64,000 nucleotides of DNA from SZUA-584 sp041656035 (lineage in GTDB: Bacteria; Bacillota; Clostridia; Christensenellales; SZUA-584), in the NCBI GenBank assembly GCA_964586785.1, contig CAZPHS010000007.1, forward strand, positions 1 through 64,000, in the 5' to 3' direction. The notes under the pieces were generated by a model. The model had not been told where the DNA came from and ran no database searches. It saw only the letters and a list, made by a program, of their open reading frames with translations. Below are positions 1 to 7,813 of the stretch, piece by piece. Position numbers and translations under genes: made by a program. How positions within the stretch are numbered: position 1 is the stretch's first letter; every line of letters starts with the position of its first letter.

Positions 1-15
1 AACGGGCGCTCAAGT

Positions 16-44
16 ATATTATCAAACACATTTCCACTTGTCAA
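16..44 (-). promoter_or_regulatory. Sigma-A type promoter reading off the left edge
   Basis: On the minus strand a perfect TTGACA box (39-44) is separated by 17 bases from TAATAT (16-21). It points leftward, so it would serve a gene outside the window. No gene is seen between it and the edge. The call rests only on the match to consensus boxes and spacing. Confidence 0.6.
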
Positions 45-202
45 CGCTTTTGTATCAGCTATTTATAATAATGTGCATAAAGCAATAAAACATTGGTTTT
101 ATGCCCTTTTTGCGCCGCGAATAAAACAAATACGACGCCGTTTACTTAGTATTAACAAAGAATACCAGCCAAATCCGGACGCGAATAAAGGAGCTTAACA
201 TT

Positions 203-1075
203 TCATATTAAGCCGTCGGAAACGGGCTCAACGCGATCGCTTAACACGTTGCTGATTCTTATTAAATCATCAACGCCAAGATTCTCCGCCCTTAAATTGC
301 TGTCTATTTGAGCCGCTTTAAGCACGCTCTCGGCCAAAGCTTTATCAATACCTAATCCTTTGCGCAAATTGCTTAATACGGTTTTACGGCGCATAGCAAA
401 AAGAATTTTCACTGTTTTTAGATACGCGTCGGCTGAAACGCCGCTCCGTATTTTTCTCTTTAACTGCACCACGGCGGATTCTACATCGGGCTTAGGATAA
501 AAACACGACGCGGATACGCGCATTAATAGTTTTGTCTCCGCAAAAAAACCGACCGCCGCGCTAAACGCACCGAAATTGCGGCTGCCTTCCCCGGCGCAAA
601 TACGCTCCGCAACCTCTTTTTGAACCATTACGGTTATCATTTCTATATTCAGCTTAGACTCAAGCAGCTTCATTATACAAGGAGATGTAATATAATATGG
701 TAGGTTAGCCGCAACAAAAATATTATTCCGACCGAAAACTTTATTTAAATCCGCCTCAATATCCGCCTTTAGAAAGTCTTTATGAAATAGCGTAAAATTA
801 ACTTCCGTACTTAAAATATTCTTCAGCGCCGCGTATAGCCCCGCGTCAATTTCGTATGCCGCGAGCTCTTCCGCGCGCGCCAAAAGCTTTTGCGTTAAAG
901 CACCAAAGCCCGGACCAATCTCAAGTACGCGCCCAATACCGGGCGCCGCCGCCGCCGCTATTTTTTCCGCGATATTTCCGTCTATCAAAAAATTTTGTCC
1001 AAAACGTTTTAAAGGCGCGATATTATATTTCTTCATAAGCGCGGCAAGCGCTTTCGGAGAAGTTACATTTTCCAT
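203..1075 (-). CDS. ksgA: 16S rRNA (adenine1518-N6/adenine1519-N6)-dimethyltransferase
   Basis: The 290-residue product is KsgA/RsmA, which dimethylates two adjacent adenines in the 3' hairpin of 16S rRNA using S-adenosylmethionine during late 30S assembly. The SAM-binding motif EIGPGFG is at residues 52-58 and the catalytic motif NLPYY at 124-128, and the length is normal. The ATG at 1075 has no Shine-Dalgarno sequence. Instead an extended -10 box (TGATATACT, hexamer at 1082-1087) ends 6 bases before the ATG, so the mRNA may be leaderless. It is a single-gene unit on the minus strand. Confidence 0.96.
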   Translation of the reverse strand: MENVTSPKALAALMKKYNIAPLKRFGQNFLIDGNIAEKIAAAAAPGIGRVLEIGPGFGALTQKLLARAEELAAYEIDAGLYAALKNILSTEVNFTLFHKDFLKADIEADLNKVFGRNNIFVAANLPYYITSPCIMKLLESKLNIEMITVMVQKEVAERICAGEGSRNFGAFSAAVGFFAETKLLMRVSASCFYPKPDVESAVVQLKRKIRSGVSADAYLKTVKILFAMRRKTVLSNLRKGLGIDKALAESVLKAAQIDSNLRAENLGVDDLIRISNVLSDRVEPVSDGLI

Positions 1076-1081
1076 TTAATA

Positions 1082-1090
1082 AGTATATCA
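1082..1090 (-). promoter_or_regulatory. Extended -10 promoter of ksgA
   Basis: The minus strand reads TGATATACT, an extended -10 element, ending 6 bases from the ksgA ATG. No good -35 box lies at the usual distance; TTGCCC with a 15-base spacer is the nearest. The start of transcription should fall on or next to the start codon. Confidence 0.5.
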
Positions 1091-1184
1091 TATTTTTTAA
1101 ATGGGCAACCTTTTGCTGCGTCAAGCGTTATTTTAAAATTATATTTCTTATTTTAATTTTCTTTGTCTTTTTTGTTACAATTGT

Positions 1185-1213
1185 TTGACATTCGCTTTCC
1201 CTTATTATATAAT
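1185..1213 (+). promoter_or_regulatory. Perfect consensus promoter with no gene downstream
   Basis: TTGACA (1185-1190), 17 bases, then TATAAT (1208-1213) on the plus strand: a full match to the housekeeping promoter consensus. No plus-strand coding region follows before a terminator-like hairpin at 1251-1289. The transcript would be about 70 bases long. See the separate small RNA candidate. Confidence 0.7.
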
Positions 1214-1219
1214 CTAATT

Positions 1220-1290
1220 AATAATATTGCACCACCACCAATAACATAAAGCAAAAAAGCCTTTGCTAGCAATGCAAGGGCTTTTTGCCG
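1220..1290 (+). ncRNA. Candidate small RNA between ksgA and an unknown small gene
   Basis: The interval from the expected start of the consensus promoter (about 1220) to the end of the terminator hairpin (1289) would give an RNA of about 70 bases. Its 5' part holds an unpaired C-rich stretch, CACCACCACCA, and its 3' part is the hairpin. It has no ORF of note. It does not match an RNA family I can name. The prediction depends on the promoter being used and the hairpin terminating in the plus direction, where the U-tract is five bases and is part of the stem. Confidence 0.4.
1251..1289. terminator. Bidirectional terminator hairpin
   Basis: The arms GCAAAAAAGCCTTTGC and GCAAGGGCTTTTTGC pair over about 15 bases with one bulge and one wobble, around a 7-base loop. 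The A-tract on one side and T-tract on the other give it a U-run in both directions. It can end the minus-strand small gene at 1401-1652 and the short plus-strand transcript from the promoter at 1185. Confidence 0.7.
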
Positions 1291-1400
1291 TATTTAAATT
1301 TCAAAATATATATTAAACAAATGCGCAAACCGCATTTTTAGCATCACTTAATAAACTGTTATCTGCGTAACGAGTAAACAAAGGCAGACAGCGACCGCCA

Positions 1401-1652
1401 TCAGCTTGTATCCGACGTATTTGAATCGGTCCCTTTAACATCCTGCAAGGACGCTGAGATGGCTTCCTGACTCAGTGTCACAGAATACGCGGGACCTTCG
1501 GTCTGCACAGCGGTGTTTTCTACCGGAATAAGTGGTATTTGCGGGGACGACTTAACCGCCCTGTTCGCCGCGGCTTCCTCATTCGCCTTGTTGACTTCAT
1601 ATAACCTGTTGGTTATCGGCTGCGCCCTAACCAGATCCCATATGGTTTCCAC
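1401..1652 (-). CDS. Small protein of unknown function
   Basis: This 83-residue ORF begins with GTG at 1652, chosen because a strong AAGGAGGAG lies at the right distance upstream; an in-frame ATG further up lies before that site. The N-terminal half is rich in Ala, Asn and Glu and may be helical; the C-terminal part, after a Pro/Val stretch, ends in a low-complexity Ser/Asp/Thr tail. There is no signal peptide, membrane segment or cysteine-rich motif after the chosen start. I do not recognise the family. A bidirectional terminator follows at 1251-1289, and another possible small ORF ends 25 bases upstream. Confidence 0.6.
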   Translation of the reverse strand: METIWDLVRAQPITNRLYEVNKANEEAAANRAVKSSPQIPLIPVENTAVQTEGPAYSVTLSQEAISASLQDVKGTDSNTSDTS

Positions 1653-1677
1653 CTCTTCTCCTCCTTCCCTGTTAGAT

Positions 1678-1773
1678 TCACACACATAGCCGGCGGATTA
1701 TCAGCTGGCCGGCCGACAGATTGTAAAACCTTATGCCCATCAGCAGAGTCAAAAACTCCGTTTCTGTTATTAT
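1678..1773 (-). CDS. Possible very small ORF with an unusual start
   Basis: A frame open from 1785 to the TGA at 1678 would encode about 31 residues with an amphipathic, helix-like composition (it includes FLTLLMGIRFYNLSAGQL). An AGGAG lies nine bases before an ATA codon at 1773; no ATG, GTG or TTG is well placed, since TTG at 1752 is too close to its GGAG and ATG at 1740 is too far. It either starts at ATA, has lost its start codon, or is a chance ORF. It ends 25 bases before the 1401-1652 gene on the same strand. Confidence 0.25.
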   Translation of the reverse strand: MITETEFLTLLMGIRFYNLSAGQLIIRRLCV

Positions 1774-1896
1774 CGTTATTTTCTCCTATAAACTTTAGCT
1801 TTTTTTATAAGTCCGCAATTATTAATTTGTTTTTGCCGCTAAAACGCGGCTCGCGCCCCTCTCCCGGTCCTGCCCATATAATTGCCGCGGGTAAAT
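1774..1896. other. Spacer upstream of the small ORFs
   Basis: This interval lies between the ftsH terminator and the small minus-strand ORFs. It holds AT-rich sequence with only weak promoter-like boxes on the minus strand, and a short GCCGC/GCGGC inverted repeat (1835-1850) with no U-tract. I see no gene in it. Confidence 0.4.
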
Positions 1897-1940
1897 AAAA
1901 AAGCCCCGCCGGAGTTTATACAATGCCGCGGCGGGGTTTT
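1897..1940 (-). terminator. Terminator of ftsH
   Basis: AAAGCCCCGCC and GGCGGGGTTTT form an 11-base stem around a loop of about 20 bases, 7 bases past the ftsH stop codon. Read on the minus strand it ends in a run of Ts. It closes the ftsH unit. Confidence 0.8.
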
Positions 1941-1947
1941 AAATTTG

Positions 1948-3906
1948 CTATATTTCTGTGGAATCATCTATTGTAACATCAATTTGTCCTTTTTCTTGCG
2001 CCTTGTTTTTGGGCGCGTCGGTATCCGCAGGCGGCTCATCGGTGATTTCCATGGAAGGCAATTCCTCACCGTTCCAAAGCTTGTTAAACTCATCGCCGTC
2101 AAGCCTTTCCCTCTCTATAAGCACCTTTGATATGCCGTGCAGTTTATCCAAATGCTTGGAAAGCAGCTTTTTAGCCTTTTCTATGGCGGCGTCAAGTATC
2201 TTTTTTACCTCAACATCCACTTTGTACGCCAGTTCTTCGGAATAGTTGCGGGTATGCCCTATCTCCTTGCCTATAAACAACTCTTGAGTGCTCCCTAAAA
2301 ACAGCGGGCCAATCTCATCGCTCATACCAAATTTAATAACCATGTTTCTCGCCGTTTCGGTCGCGCGCTGAAGGTCGCTTATCGCTCCCGTGCTGACGTC
2401 TCCCAAAACAAGCTTTTCTGCAGCCCTGCCGCCAAGCAGCATTGTTAAATCCGCGTGCAGCTTTGATTTGAAAACGTATTGCGTATCGTCTTCGGGCAGC
2501 GTCATGGTATATCCCGCCGCCATACCTCTCGGTATAATAGATACCTCGTGAATAGGATCGCACTCCGGCTGCGCTTTTGCGCATATGGCATGACCCACCT
2601 CATGATACGCCGTGCATCTTTTATCCTTTTCCGTTATTACGCGGGATTTTTTCTCGGGACCCGCAATAACGCGCGTTATCGCCTCTTCTATTTCGGGCAT
2701 ACCTATACGCAGTTTTCTCGCGCGCGCCGTCAATATTGCCGCTTCGTTAAGCACGTTTTCCAAATCCGCGCCTATAAAACCGGGCGTCCTTTTCGCCAGC
2801 ACTTTTAAGTTTACGGCGTCGTCAAGCGGCTTGCCCTTGGCGTGGACCCGCAAAATCTCCTCCCGTCCCTTAATGTCCGGAAAGCCGACAACTATCTGCC
2901 TGTCAAACCGGCCGGGACGAAGAAGCGCGGGGTCAAGAATATCCTTGCGGTTTGTGGCGGCAAGTATTATTATGCCTTCGTTTACCTGAAAACCGTCCAT
3001 TTCAACAAGAAGCTGGTTTAACGTCTGTTCGCGTTCGTCGTGCCCGCCTCCAAGACCGCTGCCCCTTTGACGTCCAACCGCGTCTATTTCGTCAATAAAC
3101 AAAATGCACGGCGAGTTCTTTTTGGCGTTTTCAAACATATCGCGCACGCGCGAAGCGCCGACGCCTACAAACATTTCAACAAAATCAGATCCGCTTATAG
3201 AAAAGAACGGAACGCCCGCCTCTCCGGCCACCGCTTTGGCAAGAAGCGTTTTGCCGCCTCCGGGAGGCCCTACAAGCAGCACTCCTTTGGGTATGCGCGC
3301 TCCAAGGTCAATAAAACGTTTAGGGTTTCTTAAAAAATCCACTATCTCGGCAAGCTCGGCCTTCTCTTCGTCCGCGCCGGCTACATCCTCAAATGTCTTT
3401 TTGTTTTTGTCCGACACCTGCAAGCGCGCCCGGGACTTGCCGAAAGAGAGCGCTTTATTGCCGCTTCCCTGCTGCTGGCGCATAAAAAAGGTAAACAAAA
3501 GCATAAGAAGCCCAATCGGTATAAGGTACGGCAAAAGCTGAACCAAAAACGACGGCTCGGGCGGCGGCTCATAACTAATTTTAAATCCGAACCCCGAAGG
3601 ACCCGCAGCGTCGGTCGTTGCCTTTATATCTTCATTGAACTGTTTAACGTCCAATATGTACAAATTATAATCGTATTGAGCCGGAAATTTCTCCGGATTT
3701 ACCTGCGAATCTGTTTTGAGTGCATACAGTTGGTTTCCCTTTATTACAACCTGATTAATCTGCCCGTCTTTTACGAGATCCAAAAAAACGTCATAATCAA
3801 TTTTGCGTGTATCCGGTCCGGTAGACGCCGTCATCCATTGTATGAGCATGAACACCGAAATTAACAACACTACGTATATAAGCACTCCGCGCGGCGACTT
3901 TTTCAA
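1948..3906 (-). CDS. ftsH: ATP-dependent zinc metalloprotease FtsH
   Basis: The 652-residue product is the membrane-anchored AAA+ protease FtsH, which degrades membrane and short-lived cytosolic proteins as a hexamer. A membrane segment lies at about residues 8-25, then an extracytoplasmic domain, a second membrane segment at about 122-142, the AAA module with Walker A GPPGGGKT (213-220; most FtsH have GPPGTGKT), and the zinc-binding HEVGH. The C-terminal tail is acidic. The start is TTG at 3906, preceded by AGGAGGT. It follows tilS-hpt, as in Bacillus, but has its own promoter (3938-3966). Confidence 0.96.
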   Translation of the reverse strand: MKKSPRGVLIYVVLLISVFMLIQWMTASTGPDTRKIDYDVFLDLVKDGQINQVVIKGNQLYALKTDSQVNPEKFPAQYDYNLYILDVKQFNEDIKATTDAAGPSGFGFKISYEPPPEPSFLVQLLPYLIPIGLLMLLFTFFMRQQQGSGNKALSFGKSRARLQVSDKNKKTFEDVAGADEEKAELAEIVDFLRNPKRFIDLGARIPKGVLLVGPPGGGKTLLAKAVAGEAGVPFFSISGSDFVEMFVGVGASRVRDMFENAKKNSPCILFIDEIDAVGRQRGSGLGGGHDEREQTLNQLLVEMDGFQVNEGIIILAATNRKDILDPALLRPGRFDRQIVVGFPDIKGREEILRVHAKGKPLDDAVNLKVLAKRTPGFIGADLENVLNEAAILTARARKLRIGMPEIEEAITRVIAGPEKKSRVITEKDKRCTAYHEVGHAICAKAQPECDPIHEVSIIPRGMAAGYTMTLPEDDTQYVFKSKLHADLTMLLGGRAAEKLVLGDVSTGAISDLQRATETARNMVIKFGMSDEIGPLFLGSTQELFIGKEIGHTRNYSEELAYKVDVEVKKILDAAIEKAKKLLSKHLDKLHGISKVLIERERLDGDEFNKLWNGEELPSMEITDEPPADTDAPKNKAQEKGQIDVTIDDSTEI

Positions 3907-3937
3907 TAAGTTGACCTCCTAAGTTACTGTTCTGCAC

Positions 3938-3966
3938 ATTTTATCATATCGTTTTGCGCTTTTCAA
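3938..3966 (-). promoter_or_regulatory. Promoter of ftsH
   Basis: On the minus strand TTGAAA (3961-3966), 17 bases, then TAAAAT (3938-3943), with an extra TG one base before the -10 box. It lies just before the ftsH start, so ftsH can be expressed apart from the upstream operon. Confidence 0.65.
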
Positions 3967-4015
3967 CGCGAAACTATTAATGAAAATTCCGTAAATCTTT
4001 TAAGCGCTTATTGTT

Positions 4016-4555
4016 TTATTTTTTATAAATATCGTACTTTAATTCTCCGATATACTTTAAATTCCTGTATTCCTCGGCGTAATCAAGCCCATATCCCACA
4101 ATAAAGACGTCGGGCACCACAAAACCCACATAGTCCGGACGAAAGCAAACCTGCCTTCTGTCCGGTTTGTCAAACAGGCAGCATGTTCTCAGCTTCGCGG
4201 GGTTTCTTGAACGCAGCGTTTTTGTAAGATACGAAAGCGTTAAGCCCGAGTCTACAATATCCTCTATAATAAGCACGTTTCTTCCCTCAATATCTTCCTC
4301 CAGATCGTATTGAATGCGAACCGCGCCCGAGCTTCTCGACGAGTCCCCGTAACTTGACAGCGCCATAAAATTCATATGCAGCGGTCTGTCAAGCTCCCTT
4401 GCGAGATCGGCATAAAACATCACGGCTCCGCGCAGCACGCCCACCGTAAGAAGGCTTTCGCCTTCAAAGTCCTTATTAATTGTTTCCGCAAGCTGCGAAA
4501 CCCTTGTTTTTATCTGCTCTTCGGTAAACAAAACCCTTTTGATGTCGTCATGCAT
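4016..4555 (-). CDS. hpt: Hypoxanthine phosphoribosyltransferase
   Basis: The 179-residue enzyme joins hypoxanthine or guanine to PRPP in purine salvage. The PRPP-binding motif EDIVDSGLT is at residues 98-106, and the length is typical. The start is the ATG at 4555, inside the last codons of tilS and preceded by GGGGAG seven bases upstream; the ATG at 4570 contains that site and is rejected. The overlap with tilS implies translational coupling. The tilS-hpt-ftsH order is the classic Bacillota arrangement. Confidence 0.95.
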   Translation of the reverse strand: MHDDIKRVLFTEEQIKTRVSQLAETINKDFEGESLLTVGVLRGAVMFYADLARELDRPLHMNFMALSSYGDSSRSSGAVRIQYDLEEDIEGRNVLIIEDIVDSGLTLSYLTKTLRSRNPAKLRTCCLFDKPDRRQVCFRPDYVGFVVPDVFIVGYGLDYAEEYRNLKYIGELKYDIYKK

Positions 4556-5891
4556 GTGTATTCTCCCCAATTGTCATTTTGTATAATCGACCGCCTTTTA
4601 AAATTTTTGACGTGTCGGAAACCCCGATCCCCGCAACCCACATTATCTCGGCGCCTTTTGCCAGCAGCACCAGAGAGTCACGCTCATGCAGGGGCACTTT
4701 TTTGTCGGACAGATAATCGCTTAGCCTTTTTTTGCCCCTCATACCCAACGGACGGATAAAATCCCCGTCTTTGCGGTTACGGAAAAACGCTCCCAAAACC
4801 GCTTTAGCGTTAAAATATTCCGTGCCTTTTATAAATACCGGTTCCCCGTCATATTCTTCGCACATTATCACGTTGCCGCCCAAGTCATAACTGCCCGCGC
4901 CCGCAAACTCCAAATAAAGCTGTTTTTTTTTCTCAATACGCGTAAACAAAAGTTTGCCGTATACTGCCGCCGCAAAAACACCGTTCCCAAGCTCCAGCCT
5001 TTTACCGCTTTTGCCTTGCAGCGCGAGGTTTATCACCGCGTCAATATGTACGCCGCCTATATCGCGCAAATTAAAATACGTATCAAAAACCCGCCGCAGA
5101 ATACGCTTTTGTATTGCGGGCATCTGCGCCAAAAAAACCTTTAAATCAATCTCCGCCCCGCCGAGGGTAGCCTTAACACCGCCTGCCTTTTGTGCAAAAC
5201 AACAAAGCGCCTCCTCGTCCTGCGCTAATATCGACGCGGTTCCCGCTATATGCTCCGCCGCCCTGGTGTTTACCTTTTTTAAAAGCGGCATTATCTGTAA
5301 GCGCACCAAATTGCGGGTGTACGCCGCGTCGTTGTTGGTATCATCTCGCACATAGGCTATATCGTGGCGTTCCGCGTATTTTTCTATTTCCCCGCGCGGT
5401 ATATCAAGCATAGGACGAATAATGCCGCCGCGTTTTTCCGGTATGCCGCATAGACCGGCAAGCCCGCTGCCGCGCGAAAGATTCATTATCACTGTTTCGG
5501 CGAGGTCGTCCATATGATGCGCCGTGGCTATATAATCCGCGTCCTGCTTTTCCAGAAACTCATACCGCGCAATGCGCGCCGCCGTCTCTACGGATAACCC
5601 CCGTGATTTTGCTAGTGCGGGTATGTCCGCTTTTTCCGCAATACATAAAACCCCCATTTTTTCGCACTCGCTTATAACAAACCGCATATCGTCTTTGGAG
5701 CGTTCGCCCCTTATTCCGTGTTCCATATGAAAAACGGATAAAAAGAATCCCATCTCTTCACGCAGTTTGCGCAAACAATGGAGCATCACCATAGAATCAA
5801 CGCCGCCGCTTACGGCAGCGCCGAGTTTATCGCCTTTTTTGATTCCAAATTCTATAAGCTTTTGTCGTATTTGCGCGTCCATATGCTTCAT
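4548..5891 (-). CDS. tilS: tRNA(Ile)-lysidine synthetase
   Basis: The 447-residue enzyme attaches lysine to the wobble cytidine of tRNA-Ile(CAU), which lets it read AUA; this is essential. The PP-loop ATPase motif SGGVDS is at residues 28-33. The C-terminal part holds the substrate-binding region found in longer TilS. AUA is common in the genes of this window, which fits a need for the enzyme. No convincing ribosome site marks the start: ATG at 5891 is preferred, with TTG at 5918 and ATG at 5882 as alternatives. It lies between mnmG and hpt in one operon. Confidence 0.93.
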   Translation of the reverse strand: MKHMDAQIRQKLIEFGIKKGDKLGAAVSGGVDSMVMLHCLRKLREEMGFFLSVFHMEHGIRGERSKDDMRFVISECEKMGVLCIAEKADIPALAKSRGLSVETAARIARYEFLEKQDADYIATAHHMDDLAETVIMNLSRGSGLAGLCGIPEKRGGIIRPMLDIPRGEIEKYAERHDIAYVRDDTNNDAAYTRNLVRLQIMPLLKKVNTRAAEHIAGTASILAQDEEALCCFAQKAGGVKATLGGAEIDLKVFLAQMPAIQKRILRRVFDTYFNLRDIGGVHIDAVINLALQGKSGKRLELGNGVFAAAVYGKLLFTRIEKKKQLYLEFAGAGSYDLGGNVIMCEEYDGEPVFIKGTEYFNAKAVLGAFFRNRKDGDFIRPLGMRGKKRLSDYLSDKKVPLHERDSLVLLAKGAEIMWVAGIGVSDTSKILKGGRLYKMTIGENTHA

Positions 5892-5951
5892 TTTAGCAAC
5901 ATTGTCTAAACGGCGCAATAGCCGCCGCTTTTGTATGCGCGTATAAATACT

Positions 5952-7811
5952 TTATGCCCTTTTGTTTGCGGCAAGATACACGGAAAGAACGCTTATATCA
6001 GCGGGAGATACGCCGGATATGCGCATCGCCTGCCCGAGCGTAGCGGGCTTTACGGCGCAAAGCTTCGCCGCGGCCTCAAGCCTTAAGCCTTTTATCGCCT
6101 TATAGTCCGTATCCTCCGGCATTTTCTTTTTTTCCAGCAACGCGTAACGCTCAACCTGACGTTGCTGCTTTTCAATATATCCCGAATAACGTATCTGTGT
6201 TTCGGCGCACAGCGCGGCGTCTCCGTCAAGACGGATACCGCAGATTTGCTCTAAATCGGTATACCGTATTCCCCTGCGCAGCAGCAAAGCGGACGCTTTT
6301 ATGCCGTTTTTAAGCGGCGGAAGTCCTTTTTGTATTAATAAATCGTTTGTTTTTTTATAATCGGCAGTCGTATTTTCCAGCCGTTCTATCTCTTTAACAA
6401 CAGCCTCGCGCTTTTTCATGTAAGCGTCGTAGCGCTCGTCAGTTACAAGCCCTATCCGCCTTCCCTTTTGTGTCAGCCGCATATCGGCGTTGTCCTGCCT
6501 GAGCAGCAGGCGGTATTCCGCCCTCGCGGTCATCATTCTGTACGGCTCCGTCGTGCCTTTTGTGACAAGGTCGTCAATTAAAACGCCCGCGTACGCCTCG
6601 CTGCGGGAAAGCACCAAGGGTTCTTCTTCCTTTATATAACGCACCGCGTTTATTCCGGCTACTATTCCCTGGGCGGCCGCTTCCTCATAACCCGACGTGC
6701 CGTTTATCTGGCCTGCGCAAAACAATCCCGCAACCGTTTTTAGCTCTAGCGAGTTTTTAAGCTGCAAAGGGTCTATGCAATCATACTCTATGGCATAGGC
6801 TGTGCGCATAAAAACCACATTCTCAAGCCCCGGAACGGTGCGGTACATCATTTTTTGCACATCCTCGGGCATAGAGCTGCTCATTCCCTGTATATACATC
6901 TCATTTGTGCGCAAACCCTCCGGCTCTATAAAAACCTGATGCCTCTCTTTATCCGGAAATTTGACAACCTTATCCTCTATGGACGGGCAATAGCGCGCGC
7001 CTGTGCCTTCTATTTTGCCGCTGTAAAGCGGGCTTAAATGTATGTTCCGCCTGACAATTTCATGAGTTTCTTCCGTGGTATACGTTAAATAGCACGGTTT
7101 TTGCTCCCTAAAACTTCCCTTAGTCATAAATGAAAAAAACTGCGGGTTTTCATCCCCGTATTGCGCCACGGTTTTGGAAAAATCAATGCTTCTCGCGTCA
7201 ACGCGCGCGGGCGTTCCCGTTTTAAAGCGCTGCAGACTCAGCCCCAATTCCGTCAAATCCAGCTTATCCGCGGGGGACAACCCCGAAGGGCCGGACGAGA
7301 CGGAGTGTTTTCCTATAATAATTCGGCTTTTTAAGTACACGCCCGTACATAACACCGCCGCGCGTGCGGTATATACCGCGCCAAGGCTTGTCTCAACGGA
7401 GCGTACCCTGCCGTTTTTAACATTAATACGCGTAACTTCCGCGCTCGTTAAAAAAAGCCCGTCAGTATTCTCAAGCGCCCATTTCATTTCCTGCTGGTAG
7501 AGCTTTTTATCCTGTTGGGAGCGCAGAGACCTTACGGCAGCCCCCTTGCTTGTGCCCAGCATTTTTATCTGCATATACGCCGCGTCCGCGCACAATCCCA
7601 TCTGACCGCCAAGCGCGTCCACCTCACGCACAAGATGCCCTTTGCTCGAGCCTCCTATGGAAGGATTACACGCCATAAGGGCGATGCTGTCAAGATTGAT
7701 GGTGAGTAGCAACGTTTTTTGTCCAAGACGCGCCGCCGCCAACGCCGCCTCGCATCCCGCGTGCCCCGCGCCCACAACAATCACGTCAAATTTTCCCGCG
7801 TTGTACGTCAT
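5952..7811 (-). CDS. mnmG: tRNA uridine-5-carboxymethylaminomethyl modification enzyme, FAD subunit
   Basis: The 619-residue protein (GidA) works with MnmE to place carboxymethylaminomethyl at U34 of tRNAs that read split codon boxes. The FAD-binding GAGHAG is at residues 14-19, and a later CNPSIGG stretch is typical of the family. The start is ATG at 7811, with GGGGA upstream and only two bases after the mnmE stop codon. Gene order mnmE-mnmG near parA-parB is characteristic of origin regions. Confidence 0.97.
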   Translation of the reverse strand: MTYNAGKFDVIVVGAGHAGCEAALAAARLGQKTLLLTINLDSIALMACNPSIGGSSKGHLVREVDALGGQMGLCADAAYMQIKMLGTSKGAAVRSLRSQQDKKLYQQEMKWALENTDGLFLTSAEVTRINVKNGRVRSVETSLGAVYTARAAVLCTGVYLKSRIIIGKHSVSSGPSGLSPADKLDLTELGLSLQRFKTGTPARVDARSIDFSKTVAQYGDENPQFFSFMTKGSFREQKPCYLTYTTEETHEIVRRNIHLSPLYSGKIEGTGARYCPSIEDKVVKFPDKERHQVFIEPEGLRTNEMYIQGMSSSMPEDVQKMMYRTVPGLENVVFMRTAYAIEYDCIDPLQLKNSLELKTVAGLFCAGQINGTSGYEEAAAQGIVAGINAVRYIKEEEPLVLSRSEAYAGVLIDDLVTKGTTEPYRMMTARAEYRLLLRQDNADMRLTQKGRRIGLVTDERYDAYMKKREAVVKEIERLENTTADYKKTNDLLIQKGLPPLKNGIKASALLLRRGIRYTDLEQICGIRLDGDAALCAETQIRYSGYIEKQQRQVERYALLEKKKMPEDTDYKAIKGLRLEAAAKLCAVKPATLGQAMRISGVSPADISVLSVYLAANKRA

Positions 7812-7813
7812 TT

